Shown here: positions 16,243 through 26,086 of the stretch, piece after piece
How the letters are laid out: every line of letters begins with the position of its first letter
How positions within the stretch are numbered: the first letter of the stretch is position 1
Assembly (NCBI GenBank): GCA_023435725.1
Contig: JAEYRD010000053.1
Location: forward strand, 16,112 to 80,111
Reading direction: 5' to 3'
DNA length: 64,000 nt
Origin: Pseudomonadota bacterium
Lineage (GTDB): Bacteria; Pseudomonadota; Alphaproteobacteria; Rhizobiales; Xanthobacteraceae
Notes under the pieces: generated by a model
Told to the model about the DNA's origin: nothing
Databases searched by the model: none
The model's input: the letters and a program-made list of their open reading frames with translations, nothing else
Translations under genes and position numbers: made by a program

Positions 16243-19200
16243 TCAAAACCGCCACGAGAAGGCGCCTTTCACGGAGTGATCCTGCACCCGGTCGGTAAGC
16301 TGTCCGACATAGGCGATGCCGATGCTGGCCTGCGGCGTGACCCGCAGGTCGAGCCCGCCTTCGACCAGCGCCGCGTTGCGCGCCAGCGGCACGCCGGCCA
16401 CGCTGAAGCTGGTTCCCAGGCTCTGGAACGCCAGCGCCGCGGTCGGGGTCGCGTCGCCAAAGGCGTACTGCCAGGCCACGGAGGCGCGCGGCGTCAGCTG
16501 CATGCCGCCCGTCAAAGCGAAGCTCGTGGCGATGCGGGCGCCGAGCGAAGAGTAGCCGACGTCCTGGTTGCTGCCGGTGCCGAGCAGCGCGGTCGCGCTG
16601 GTGCCGCCGGTTTCGCCAAAACTGTCGGTGTTGAGATGAGCCCAGGCGAGGCCGGCGAACGGCTCGAGTGCCGTGCGGCCGAGCGACAGCCCGTAGCCGA
16701 TCTCGCCGAACACCTGCGCCGTGGTCGCATTATAACGAGCGCGCGCCGTGTCGAAGAAGCCCGGGAACATGATCGAGCGGCTGGTGTCGAGCGTGCTGAA
16801 GCTTGCACCGGCGCCGCCGCGCAGATTGAACGCGCCGTAGCTTGCGCCGACATAGCCTGTGAGGTGCGCGGCCTGGATGTCGGCGCAGCTTGCGCGATCA
16901 CCGACATGAACGGACGAACTGGTGTAGCCGCCGGCGATGCCGGCAATCCAGTTAGGCGCGAAGCGGCGATCGACGCCGCTGAAGAAGCCGGCGAGGTCGC
17001 GTGTCATGCCCGCCGCATTGCCGTCGCCGTTCAGCCGACCCCACGCGCCCACTCCTTGCGCCCAGAACGTGGTGTCCGGGATCCGAGCTGGGCCAGCGAG
17101 CGGCGGCGCCTTGATCGGAAACGCTGACCTGTCAGCGCCGGCATAGGCAAGCGCCGAGCTGACCGACAACGAGTCCATCGCGGCGGTTTCCGGGCCACCT
17201 GAACCGAGCGACGCCATTGGTCCGCTGCTGCCGGCGAAGGCGGCTTGCCGCAGGCGGCCGAGCACGGCGTCGCGCAGGTAGCGCGAGTCATCCAGCATCG
17301 CGGTCTGCGCGCTGGCGTGCACTTCGCCTGACAGTGCATCGAATGCCTGCCGCGCGCCGGCGGTGCTCTGGTTCAGTACGGCGATCATCAGCGGATCGCG
17401 CCGCTGTCCGCTTGCATCGAGCGCGCCGGCGACGGCGATCTGGTTCGGTGTCTGCGCGACGCTCTGGAGCGAAGTGGTGTTGCGGGAGAGCGTGAGGAAG
17501 ACGTCGTTGACGTCGTAGCTCAGCGTTGGCGCCAGGAATGTCAGGCTGCTCGTGACGTCGGTGAAGGTGCCGCTGACGCCGCCATTCGCCGTGAGGATGG
17601 TGTAGACGGTCTGCGGCGCATAAGTGCCGTTCTGCGCCAGCACCAGCACATGGCCGCCGGCAAGTGTCGCGGTGCCGCTGGCAAGGATCTTGTCGGACTG
17701 GCCGGCCGCATTGGCTTCGACCTGATAGATCGAGCCGGCCGCGAAGGAGACATTGCCGGCGACGTTCAACGTGCCGATCGAATTTCCCGGTGCGACGATG
17801 CCGCCGGCATTAGCCGCGATGCCGCCGACGGTGCCGATGCCGCCGAGCGTGCCGCCATTGTTCACCGTGACAGTGCTGGCGAGGCTTGCGCCGGCGTGGC
17901 TGTCGTCGCCGACCACGAGCTTGCCGGCGTTGATCGTAGTCACGCCGGTATAGGTGCTCTGGCCGTTCAGGGTCAGCGTGCCCGCGCCGATCTTGGTGAG
18001 CGAAGCTCCGGTGCCGCCGCTTGCGCCGCCATCGGCGATGCCGCCGCTGACGATGGTCGAGAGGTCGTTGCCGCCGACGGTGAGCCCGTTCGCGCCAAGA
18101 CTATAGAGGCCGGCGCCTTCGATCGATCCTGCGGTGAGCTTGTGATCGGCGGCCGGCCCCGTGCTTGCGGAAAAGTCCACGCCACCGCCCGCGTCGGTGA
18201 CGAGACGGGCGTTGCCCGACGTGCTGTTGCCGGCAAACACCGTCTTGCCGCCGGCCGTGGTGGTGAGGGTCGTGCTACCGGCCGAGGTCGCGTTGTGGAA
18301 ATTCAGCTTGTTGTTGTTCGTGATCGCGGTCAGGCCTGAGGTCTCAGCGTTGACGATCTCGAAGGTGGCGTTGTTGAGCACGCTGCCGACGATCTTGCCC
18401 TGATGCGTCGGATCGCCAAGCTGCAACGTGCCGGCCTGGATCGTGGTGCCGCCGGTGTAACTGCCGTTGCCGGCCAGCACTTGCTTGTAGGTGCCGTCCT
18501 TGATCAGTCCGCCCGCGCCGGTGATGGCGCCATAATAGAGCGCGGTGGTGATGGTCGAATGCAGGCTGGTGGTGAGATTGCCGCCGGCAAGATCGACAGT
18601 GCCGAAATCGGTGGCGCCGGACGACAGGGTTGCGACCGTCTCGCTGTTGAGCAGGTGCAGGGTGCTGCCGCCGAGCACGATGACGCTCGAATTATCGCCG
18701 ATGGCGTGCCCGCCCTGGACCACCAGGGTGCCGCCGAGCAGCTGCGTGCCGCCCGTATAGGTGTTGTTGCCCGACAGCGTCAGCGTGCCGGTTCCGCTCT
18801 TGGTGAAGAGGCCATTACCACTGACCGAGCCGGTGAAAGACGTGCCATCGGCGCGATTGAAGATCAGCCTGCCGTTGTTGACGACGTTGCCTGCGATCGA
18901 GCCGGATGAGCCGCCATCACCGATCTGCAGCGTACCGTTCGAGATGGTGGTGCCGCCGCCGTAGCTGTTGGTGCCGGTCAGGATGGTGGTGCCGCTGCCT
19001 TTCTGTACGAACGCGCCGCCGCCCGAGATATTGCCGCCGAACGTGTAGGTGTCGGAGCGGTTGATCGCGAACGTACCATTGTTCGCGACGTTGCCGATGA
19101 TCGAGCCGGAAGTGCCGCCATTGCCGAGTTGCAGCGTTCCCTGGGAGATGGTGGTACCACCGGTGTAGGTGTTGGTTCCGGAGAGCACGACGGTGCCGGT

Positions 19201-20475
19201 CCCCGTCGTGGTCACGCTGCCTGCACCGGACACGACCCCGGACACCGAAAGACCAGCCGTAGACGTATTGAAGGTCACGGCTGAACCGGAGCCGAGCGTG
19301 ATCGCATTGCCGAGCGTGAGCCCGTTATTTTGCGCGGCGATGGTCGCTCCGGCGCCGGTGATCAACTGGATGTCGCCGACAAGCGTCGAGCCGGTCAGCA
19401 AGTTCAATGCGTTGCCCGTGCCGCCGAACTGGATCGCCGCCGCGTGGGTCGTGCCTGCGACCAGCCCGCCGCTGATCGTACCGGAATTGCTGATGGTGTC
19501 TCCTCCATTGGTGATGACACCGGCGCCGGCGGCGCCCCCATTTGCGGCGCCGCCCGTGATGGTGCCGCTGTTGATCAGCCTATTGTTGCCGCCGATCAGA
19601 TTGACGCCGCGGCCGCTGCTGCCCGCAGTGCCGCTGATTGTGGAGCCGACCCCTCCGCTGCCGCCGGTACCCCCGGAGATGCTCCCGGTGTTGGCGATCT
19701 GAGTGTCGCCACCGAGCACCAGCAGGCCATCGCCGCCGCCGCCGCCACCGCCACCGAAAGCGCCTGTGCCTCCGGCTCCGCCATTTCCTCCGGTGATCGC
19801 GCCAGCGTTGCCGATTGCTATGCCGGCTGCTGTCGTGGTCACGCCGGCCCCGCCGCCACCGCCGCCGCCGCCATCGGAAACGCCGCTGCTGCCGTTGCCG
19901 CCGCGCTGCCCCGCGCCGCCAGTGAGGATGCCACCTCCATCGATTGTGAGGCTCGTGCCGGAGAAGTACAAAGCGGTACCGCCGCCGCCACCACCGGCTC
20001 CATGACTCAATGCGTCGGTCGGAATCGACCCGGTACCGCCGGTGATCACGCTCGCGATCGACGCGCTGGACGATGTGGCTAGGCCCACGGCGCCGCCTGT
20101 TCCGCCGGCAACGCCGACACCGGCGCCGCCGTTGCCATTGACGCTGGGATCGCCGGGGACCTGCACGGTCGGTCCGGCGACGACCGTGGAATTGCCACCG
20201 TCACCGTTGCCCGCGCCACCATTGCCACCGCGTATCTCGGGCGCCATAGCGCCGATGCCGCCGGGGGCGCTGCAGGCCGCTGTGTTGCCAGGCGTGCATG
20301 TCTGCGCATGAGCCGGAAGAGTCAGGCCGACGGTGCCGAGGATCAGCGCAAGCGGCGAGACCGTGGCGAGCGCGCGAAGATAGCTTGCGCGCGACTTCGC
20401 ATCGAGATGAGCGGCATGCGCGCCGACGAACTGTCCTACAGCGGAACGTTCCGCTGCGTCTTCCAATGTGGTCAC
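16243..20475 (-). CDS. Large autotransporter with Gly-rich passenger and autotransporter-associated repeats
   Basis: About 1410 residues from a GTG at 20475; the frame is open to 20595 but that extension is Arg-rich and unlikely to be coding. An extended signal region ends near LPAHAQTC. The passenger begins with about 300 residues of GGNGGAG-type sequence. It continues with tandem autotransporter-associated strand repeats (LSGTNTYTGGTTISQGTLQL and variants, at least six copies). The last 290 residues form the translocator barrel, with TTFWAQGVGAWGRLNGDG at its start and the outer-membrane terminal Phe (KGAFSWRF). It should be displayed on the cell surface for adhesion or aggregation. The divergent LuxR gene may control it. 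Confidence 0.9.
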   Translation of the reverse strand: MTTLEDAAERSAVGQFVGAHAAHLDAKSRASYLRALATVSPLALILGTVGLTLPAHAQTCTPGNTAACSAPGGIGAMAPEIRGGNGGAGNGDGGNSTVVAGPTVQVPGDPSVNGNGGAGVGVAGGTGGAVGLATSSSASIASVITGGTGSIPTDALSHGAGGGGGGTALYFSGTSLTIDGGGILTGGAGQRGGNGSSGVSDGGGGGGGGAGVTTTAAGIAIGNAGAITGGNGGAGGTGAFGGGGGGGGDGLLVLGGDTQIANTGSISGGTGGSGGVGSTISGTAGSSGRGVNLIGGNNRLINSGTITGGAANGGAAGAGVITNGGDTISNSGTISGGLVAGTTHAAAIQFGGTGNALNLLTGSTLVGDIQLITGAGATIAAQNNGLTLGNAITLGSGSAVTFNTSTAGLSVSGVVSGAGSVTTTGTGTVVLSGTNTYTGGTTISQGTLQLGNGGTSGSIIGNVANNGTFAINRSDTYTFGGNISGGGAFVQKGSGTTILTGTNSYGGGTTISNGTLQIGDGGSSGSIAGNVVNNGRLIFNRADGTSFTGSVSGNGLFTKSGTGTLTLSGNNTYTGGTQLLGGTLVVQGGHAIGDNSSVIVLGGSTLHLLNSETVATLSSGATDFGTVDLAGGNLTTSLHSTITTALYYGAITGAGGLIKDGTYKQVLAGNGSYTGGTTIQAGTLQLGDPTHQGKIVGSVLNNATFEIVNAETSGLTAITNNNKLNFHNATSAGSTTLTTTAGGKTVFAGNSTSGNARLVTDAGGGVDFSASTGPAADHKLTAGSIEGAGLYSLGANGLTVGGNDLSTIVSGGIADGGASGGTGASLTKIGAGTLTLNGQSTYTGVTTINAGKLVVGDDSHAGASLASTVTVNNGGTLGGIGTVGGIAANAGGIVAPGNSIGTLNVAGNVSFAAGSIYQVEANAAGQSDKILASGTATLAGGHVLVLAQNGTYAPQTVYTILTANGGVSGTFTDVTSSLTFLAPTLSYDVNDVFLTLSRNTTSLQSVAQTPNQIAVAGALDASGQRRDPLMIAVLNQSTAGARQAFDALSGEVHASAQTAMLDDSRYLRDAVLGRLRQAAFAGSSGPMASLGSGGPETAAMDSLSVSSALAYAGADRSAFPIKAPPLAGPARIPDTTFWAQGVGAWGRLNGDGNAAGMTRDLAGFFSGVDRRFAPNWIAGIAGGYTSSSVHVGDRASCADIQAAHLTGYVGASYGAFNLRGGAGASFSTLDTSRSIMFPGFFDTARARYNATTAQVFGEIGYGLSLGRTALEPFAGLAWAHLNTDSFGETGGTSATALLGTGSNQDVGYSSLGARIATSFALTGGMQLTPRASVAWQYAFGDATPTAALAFQSLGTSFSVAGVPLARNAALVEGGLDLRVTPQASIGIAYVGQLTDRVQDHSVKGAFSWRF

Positions 20476-20614
20476 CGCACCCGATCCTAGCGGTTGTCGA
20501 GAATGTTGTGGAACTCGGCAGCGATCATGCCTCCGCCAGCCTCCGGACGATTGCGCGCGTCGTGTCGCAGTAGACACAGCGAACAAATTCCGCAATCAAT
20601 CGTCATCTGGCCAT

Positions 20615-20628
20615 TACCCCAAGGGGTA
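20615..20628. promoter_or_regulatory. Inverted repeat TACCCC-AA-GGGGTA
   Basis: A 6-base perfect inverted repeat with a 2-base spacer lies in the divergent interval between the autotransporter and LuxR genes. A close relative, TACCCTTAAGGGTA, occurs at 25923-25936 ahead of the second STAS gene. The symmetry and spacing fit a dimeric LuxR/NarL-type helix-turn-helix. Confidence 0.55.
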
Positions 20629-20743
20629 TATGGGCAAGTGCATGAGCGGATAGGACGACGAGCGAGGCTTTGTTGCAACAGGTAGGGTCTGCAACCGTCG
20701 TCGATTCGACTCGAAATCAAATCAAAGAACTCTCGTGAGCTCC

Positions 20744-21565
20744 ATGGATCGCAGGGACAGCAAGCTCGACGTCGAAATCATCCGCCTCTACGAAGCAGAA
20801 TCCGATCTGCACGCACTGCCCGGACTTCTGTTCGCTGCCATCGGCCGCCTGATCGATGCGGAGGTGGTCACTTTCGCCGAGTTCCATCATCAGAGCCAAG
20901 ACTTTCGCTCCATGGTATCCATCGAGGACGATCCTGAGCGGCGCGCGCGCGCGATGCAGGCGTTTGCTCGCCACATGCACTCGCATCCGTTCTGGCAATA
21001 CGATCCTGCCTTCTATGGCGAGCGCGCGCTGCGCGAATCGGACTTCTTCAGTGACGAGGAATTTGCGGAGCTCCCCATCGCGAAGGAGGCGTTCCTGCCG
21101 TCCCACGCCCGCCGGATGATGGCGATCGTGCTCGATCACGCCGGCTATGTGGTCACGATCGTTGGCCATCGGATCGTGGGCCGGCAGGCTTTCAGCGACG
21201 AGGAGCGCGACCGCCTGCAGGCGTTTCGGCCCCACATCCTGCGGTGTTATCGGCAGGCGCAGGAGCGCACCCTGGCCAAGCTCACGCCGACCGATCGGTT
21301 GCGGCTCGCATTCCCGACGCTCACGCCGCGCCAGGTCGAGGTGGCGTCGTGGATGGCCCAGGGCAAGTCGAACGAGGAGATCGCCGCCATCCTCGATGTC
21401 GGCGTCGATGCCATCAAGGCTCACGTCAAGGCAGTCAACAGCAAGATCGATTCCGACAGTCGTCGTGCCGCGATCGTGATCGCCCACACCGCGCCGCCAT
21501 TCGCCGGTCTGCCGCCGTTGTGGAAACTCGGGCTGGAAGCCTGGAGCGGCCGGGTGGCGTCCTGA
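20744..21565 (+). CDS. LuxR-family transcriptional regulator
   Basis: About 273 residues from ATG 20744 (a GTG at 20735 is also possible). The C-terminal LuxR DNA-binding domain is clear: TLTPRQVEVASWMAQGKSNE then VGVDAIKAHVKAVNSKI (about 190-235). The N-terminal 170 residues are a helical or GAF-like sensor (FAEFHHQSQDFRSM, HSHPFWQYDPAF) without the residues of acyl-homoserine-lactone receptors and without a receiver Asp. This makes it an orphan LuxR regulator. It is divergent from the autotransporter with an inverted repeat between them. Confidence 0.85.
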   Translation: MDRRDSKLDVEIIRLYEAESDLHALPGLLFAAIGRLIDAEVVTFAEFHHQSQDFRSMVSIEDDPERRARAMQAFARHMHSHPFWQYDPAFYGERALRESDFFSDEEFAELPIAKEAFLPSHARRMMAIVLDHAGYVVTIVGHRIVGRQAFSDEERDRLQAFRPHILRCYRQAQERTLAKLTPTDRLRLAFPTLTPRQVEVASWMAQGKSNEEIAAILDVGVDAIKAHVKAVNSKIDSDSRRAAIVIAHTAPPFAGLPPLWKLGLEAWSGRVAS

Positions 21566-21619
21566 TCTCGCCTGCGGTTCGCCTCTCCTAGCAGCAAAGG
21601 GGAGATATCTCCTTCGAAC

Positions 21620-23944
21620 CTACCCGGAGGCCGCCCTTGCGGCGCCGCGTTCGGCGATGGCGGCGAGCGCGCGGCCAAGGCTGTCGATCGGTTGTGCGCT
21701 CTTGCTGAGAATCAGCATGGTGCGCTCGGCCAGGAAGATGCGTTCCTCCTCGGTGAGCGACTTGGCCGTAAGGACGATGACCGGGATGTCGAGCCAGTCG
21801 CTGTTCTGGCGCATACGCTCCAGGAACTCGAAGCCGTCGACCTCGGGCATCATCAGGTCGAGCAGGATTAGCGCCGGAGACGGGTTGTCGCGAAGCCAGT
21901 CGAGCGCCGCTAGTCCGTGCACCGCCTCGACCACCTTCAGTCCCTCGCCCTCCATCGTGCGGCGAACGATGGTGCGGACTTCGGGATCGTCATCCACCAC
22001 CAGCGCGACATGATCGCCGTCGGGGCGGGAGAACTGCTCGATCACCGCGACCAGACGGCTGCGATCGATCGGCTTGGTCATGTACTCGGAGGCACCGAGC
22101 GAATAACCGAGATTGCGATCATCGACGATCGTCAGCATCACGACCGGGATGTGATGCAGCGCGGCGTCAGACTTCATGACGCCCAGCAGTGACCATCCGT
22201 CCATTTTCGGCATCATCACGTCTAGCGTGACGACGTCGGGCGGCGTCCGCCGCATGATCTCGAGTGCCTCCAGCCCGTCATGGGCAAAGAGCACGTTGCA
22301 GCCCTCCTTGGCGAGGATCGTCGACAGAAGGTCCTGGACATCAGGGTCATCGTCGACGACCAGAACCGTCATCTCGCCGTTGGCATGATGCCGTGCAGCC
22401 TTGCGTGCAGCGGACCCCTGTGCCGGCGCCGCGTGGATCGCCTGATCCGGCAGCGTGATGGTGAACGTCGAACCCTGACCCGGCTTGCTGCTGACGTCGA
22501 CCGTCCCGCCCAGCATGTTGCAGAAATGCTTGGTGATGGTCAGACCGAGACCGGTCCCGCCGAAATGGCGCGTCGTCGAGGAGTCGGCTTGCGTGAAGGC
22601 CTGGAACAGCCGGCTGACCTGCTCTTCCGTCATGCCGATGCCGCTGTCGGACACGGCGAAGCGGATGCGGCTCGGTCGATCCGCTTCCGTCAGTCGCGCG
22701 AGCGACAGCCGCACCTCGCCCTGTTTGGTGAACTTGGCCGCATTGCTGAGCAGGTTGATCAGGCCTTGCTTGAGCTTGGTCAGGTCGGTCCGCAGTGAGC
22801 CGATATCGGCCGGACACTCCACAATCAGGGTGTTGCCGTTCCTGCTCATCAACGGTTCGACGATGGTGCGAACATCGTCGATGAGCCTGGGAAGGAAGAC
22901 CTGCTCGAGGTAGACGTCCATGCGCCCCGCCTCGATCTTCGACAAATCGAGGATGTCGTTGATGATGCCGAGCAGATGCTTGCCGGCACCCCTGATCTTC
23001 TCCAGATCAGCGGAGCTCGCCTTGTCGCTGCGATCATCGGCATCCTCGATCAGCATCTCGCTGTAGCCGATGATGGCGTTAAGCGGCGTGCGCAGCTCAT
23101 GGCTCATGTTCGCCAGGAAGTCCGACTTCGTGCGGTTCGCCTGCTCGGCGACGCGGCGTGCCTCCTCGATGGCCGTCTCGGCCTGCTTGCGGGTCGTGAT
23201 GTCGTTGATCCACGAGATCAGCACCGGCCGGCCGTCATACTCCGTCCGTTTCCAGGACAGCAGCGACCAGAAGGTGCCGCCATCCGGCCGGCGGAACTGG
23301 ACTTCGGCATTGAGCAATTGGCCGTTGCGGCGAAAGGTTTCGAGCAGCCGGTCGCGCTGCGGCGGATCGACATAGAGGTCGCGCACATTCTTCGGCAGCT
23401 GGCTCGCCGGCGCGCCATAAAGCTCGTCATGACGATGATTGGTGTAGAGCAGTTGGCCGGTGAGATCGACGATGGCAACCGCAACCGGGCTCGAGTCGAG
23501 AAGACTGCGCATTTGTTGAGCGGATTGCCTCAGCGCCTTCCGCTCGGCGTCTGCGTCGGTCAGATCCTGGATCGTGATCATCCGGTCGCCATTGATCGCG
23601 CGGCATGACAGGCTCAGGACCCGGCCTGCGGGCGTCGTCTGGGTGATATTGCTGTCCGCGCCCGCGATCTGCGCCAGGATATGGGTCGCGGCTTCGGCTT
23701 CGAACGTACCGTAGTCGCCGCGGGCGACAAAGCGGCCGATCAGGGTTGCGAGGGCCCGCCCCGCGGCGAGGTCGGCGGGATCGACCTCAAGGAGGCGCGC
23801 AGCCTCGACGTTCGACGCCTTCAGAAGCAGGTCGGAATCGACGACCAGTGCGCCAAAGGGCAAGCTCTCGAAGATTCGCGCGAGCGACGCGGAGGCCGCA
23901 ACACTGTCCTGACTATCCACCGGTCCCTCTGTCCTACGTGACAA
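21620..23944 (-). CDS. PAS-containing hybrid histidine kinase with two receiver domains
   Basis: This 774-residue cytoplasmic sensor starts at TTG 23944 (GTG 23920 is an alternative). Order: N-terminal PAS-like region (about 20-130), PAS/PAC (about 145-260; VQFRRPDGGTFWSLLSW), DHp with the phospho-His in FLANMSHELRTPLNAIIGYS (about 285), HATPase_c (about 395-505; FGGTGLGLTITKHF). Then come two receivers, the first with DVVTLDVMMPKMDGW (about 575) and the second with ALILLDLMMPEVDGFE (about 700). No membrane segment. Two tandem receivers imply a phosphorelay. It diverges from the MBL-kinase-like fusion gene at 24111, so the two are probably one signalling unit. Confidence 0.92.
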   Translation of the reverse strand: MSRRTEGPVDSQDSVAASASLARIFESLPFGALVVDSDLLLKASNVEAARLLEVDPADLAAGRALATLIGRFVARGDYGTFEAEAATHILAQIAGADSNITQTTPAGRVLSLSCRAINGDRMITIQDLTDADAERKALRQSAQQMRSLLDSSPVAVAIVDLTGQLLYTNHRHDELYGAPASQLPKNVRDLYVDPPQRDRLLETFRRNGQLLNAEVQFRRPDGGTFWSLLSWKRTEYDGRPVLISWINDITTRKQAETAIEEARRVAEQANRTKSDFLANMSHELRTPLNAIIGYSEMLIEDADDRSDKASSADLEKIRGAGKHLLGIINDILDLSKIEAGRMDVYLEQVFLPRLIDDVRTIVEPLMSRNGNTLIVECPADIGSLRTDLTKLKQGLINLLSNAAKFTKQGEVRLSLARLTEADRPSRIRFAVSDSGIGMTEEQVSRLFQAFTQADSSTTRHFGGTGLGLTITKHFCNMLGGTVDVSSKPGQGSTFTITLPDQAIHAAPAQGSAARKAARHHANGEMTVLVVDDDPDVQDLLSTILAKEGCNVLFAHDGLEALEIMRRTPPDVVTLDVMMPKMDGWSLLGVMKSDAALHHIPVVMLTIVDDRNLGYSLGASEYMTKPIDRSRLVAVIEQFSRPDGDHVALVVDDDPEVRTIVRRTMEGEGLKVVEAVHGLAALDWLRDNPSPALILLDLMMPEVDGFEFLERMRQNSDWLDIPVIVLTAKSLTEEERIFLAERTMLILSKSAQPIDSLGRALAAIAERGAARAASG

Positions 23945-24110
23945 TTTGCGTCAATTCCTGTCGAACACCGTCTTATCGGCAACCGACGGCCACGACTGCG
24001 AGCGTGGCCGCAGCAATGCGAGCGCGTAGCAGGAGTGCGTTAGCATTTTCACAAGATTTTCGGCGCTCTGCTCGTCGGTGCCGCATTGGCTTGGGACGAG
24101 AAGCAGCATC

Positions 24111-25772
24111 ATGAGCACGTGGTATCCGATCGAGGGAGCGGCGAGGGCCGAGATTGCTGCCCTGATCAACAAGCCCTCGATCACCAATTCAAACGCTTAT
24201 CTCCTGCGTACGCCCCATTGGCTGGTGATCGTTGATCCCGGGGCCGAGCCGGCTCAGGTCGAGCGCCTGAACGCCTTGATCGCCGAGGAATTGAAGGACG
24301 GCGGGCGAGAGGTGTTGCTGCTTCTGACCCATGCCCATCTCGATCATTTCGCCGCGGTTGGAACATTGAGGGTCGCAACGGGCGGGCTGCGGACCCTGCT
24401 GCACACGCGGGGTGCCAGGGCAATCCGCGATAAGGACACGCAGCATACGCTGTCCTTTCTCTATCGGGATGGGCAGGTGCCTGACCTCGTCGTGGATGGA
24501 GAGTTTTTCGCGTCGGTCCCGAACGGACTCCTCGCGCGGCGAGAGGAGCCGGGACCGGACGGCATTGCGGTCACGGTGGAACGCCTGCTCTTGGAGCCGG
24601 ACGTCGCGCTGGACGTTTATGAGACGCCTGGACATTCGTCGTGTAGCTGTACATTCCGCATCGGGCGCCATCTGATCATCGGCGACGTCCCGTTCGGGGC
24701 CAGTCCGGGACTCGCGGGGCTCGCCGGATGGAGCAGCGAAGGTCTCGCCCGCTCAACCCGCCTCATCCGTCATTTGGTCAGGACCCACGATGTCGCGATG
24801 TGCTGGACGGGACATGGCAACGCGTTGCCCGGACCTACCGCCCTGAAGGTGCTGTCCAGCGTGGAGGCCCAGGCCGTACCGCTCTCGAACGTTGCCGTGA
24901 TCGACGAGGACCGCATCAGCCTGCTCCGGCAATTCGCCGTCGAACTGCTGCACGAGATCGATCACCTGCTGACGCTGATCGGTGCGCGACTGATGGTCGT
25001 CGCCCATCACCTGGAGAATTTGGAGGAACGCGAGGCGGCGGTGCAGCTGACGGACAGCCTGGATCTGGATGCACTCGAGCAGCAACTCGTGGAATTGCAG
25101 GCGTTCTGTCATGCATTCGAACGCGGTGAACAACCGGAGCTCTCGGTTGCGATGAAGGCAGGTGCGACGCTGGGCCGGGTCGCTCGTGCGATTGCGGACC
25201 ATAGAGACGGCGCCAGCGCGGCCCTGTCGCTGATTGCTCGCGCAGAGCATCTCATCGACGCCTTCCTGCAAATGCTCCGCGGGCTGACCTTTCAGCCGAG
25301 CATGACGCGGGTGAACGTCATCGACCTCGTTGCCTCGATCGTGAGGTATGAGCAATCGCCGCAGGTCGATGCCGATGATCTCCTCCCGGCGAGCGAGGAT
25401 GAGGAGGCCTTTCGCCGCCTGCTGATCGGCAATCTCATGGCGGGCTCGATATTGAGCGGGTGCGAGATCGTGGTCGGGTCGGACCCGGCCACGGAAACGT
25501 GGGATGGAATAGCCGTGATCGACGTGCCGCGGTTCCAGAACATCCTGCTGACTACGCTCGAAGCGATGGCAGCCGGCGCGCGCACGAGATCGATCGACAT
25601 CTCCTTCAGCCGTGAGAACGAGCAGCCCCTGCTTCGCATGTCGCGGCGTGAGGAGCCATTCGTCATCCCGTCAATGCGGCAGGCGCTTTACAATCGCGCC
25701 ATGAGGCAGATGGGTGGCGCCTTCCAGATCGAGCAGGGCGAGGTCCTGATCCGGCTCGCAGCGGGTGGATAG
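24111..25772 (+). CDS. MBL-fold metallohydrolase fused to a histidine-kinase-core-like C-terminus
   Basis: This 553-residue protein starts at ATG 24111 (MSTWYPIEGAARAEI). Residues 1-260 form a metallo-beta-lactamase domain with all main ligands: LLLLTHAHLDHFAAVGTL near 74-91, His in YETPGHSSCSCTFRIG near 180, Asp in LIIGDVPFG near 200, His in MCWTGHGNALPG near 235. Residues 280-400 resemble a DHp dimerisation helix pair (FAVELLHEIDHLLTLIG) but the surroundings are degenerate. Residues 420-550 may be an ATPase-like fold lacking clear N and G boxes. This suggests a pseudo-kinase or phosphotransfer scaffold joined to a hydrolase sensor. It is divergent from the hybrid kinase, with a STAS gene downstream. 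Confidence 0.75.
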   Translation: MSTWYPIEGAARAEIAALINKPSITNSNAYLLRTPHWLVIVDPGAEPAQVERLNALIAEELKDGGREVLLLLTHAHLDHFAAVGTLRVATGGLRTLLHTRGARAIRDKDTQHTLSFLYRDGQVPDLVVDGEFFASVPNGLLARREEPGPDGIAVTVERLLLEPDVALDVYETPGHSSCSCTFRIGRHLIIGDVPFGASPGLAGLAGWSSEGLARSTRLIRHLVRTHDVAMCWTGHGNALPGPTALKVLSSVEAQAVPLSNVAVIDEDRISLLRQFAVELLHEIDHLLTLIGARLMVVAHHLENLEEREAAVQLTDSLDLDALEQQLVELQAFCHAFERGEQPELSVAMKAGATLGRVARAIADHRDGASAALSLIARAEHLIDAFLQMLRGLTFQPSMTRVNVIDLVASIVRYEQSPQVDADDLLPASEDEEAFRRLLIGNLMAGSILSGCEIVVGSDPATETWDGIAVIDVPRFQNILLTTLEAMAAGARTRSIDISFSRENEQPLLRMSRREEPFVIPSMRQALYNRAMRQMGGAFQIEQGEVLIRLAAGG

Positions 25773-25922
25773 GCCCCGAAAAGTTTCTGAAACGGGCATG
25801 GGCGGAACCGTCGCATCGCCGCACATTCGTGCAGCAGTCCGGAAAATCTCTTCGGCTTTTATCGCGAGTCCAGCGAACGCAATTTTCGAAGCATAAACCA
25901 CACTCAAGTCATGTCTCCGGGA

Positions 25923-25936
25923 TACCCTTAAGGGTA
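25923..25936. promoter_or_regulatory. Perfect palindrome TACCCTTAAGGGTA
   Basis: A 14-base perfect palindrome about 150 bases upstream of the STAS gene at 26087. It shares the TACCC...GGGTA arms with the repeat at 20615-20628, suggesting a common regulator. Confidence 0.55.
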
Positions 25937-26086
25937 GTGCGCTGGCAGCGGCGCTCAAAAATCGGAAGCGAAACCTTCAATCTTCACCTTTTCATCATTC
26001 GGCTGGACATATCAGACACCTGTCGGCAATCTTCGCCGGCTGCCGCCAGAGCTATTGGTGCGGCGCATCGGAATGCGGGACTCGAC

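Noticed and set aside
17650..20082. Several long plus-strand frames within the autotransporter gene
   Set aside because: They are low-complexity Ala/Gly/Val/Pro products created by the repetitive, G+C-rich passenger sequence on the other strand.
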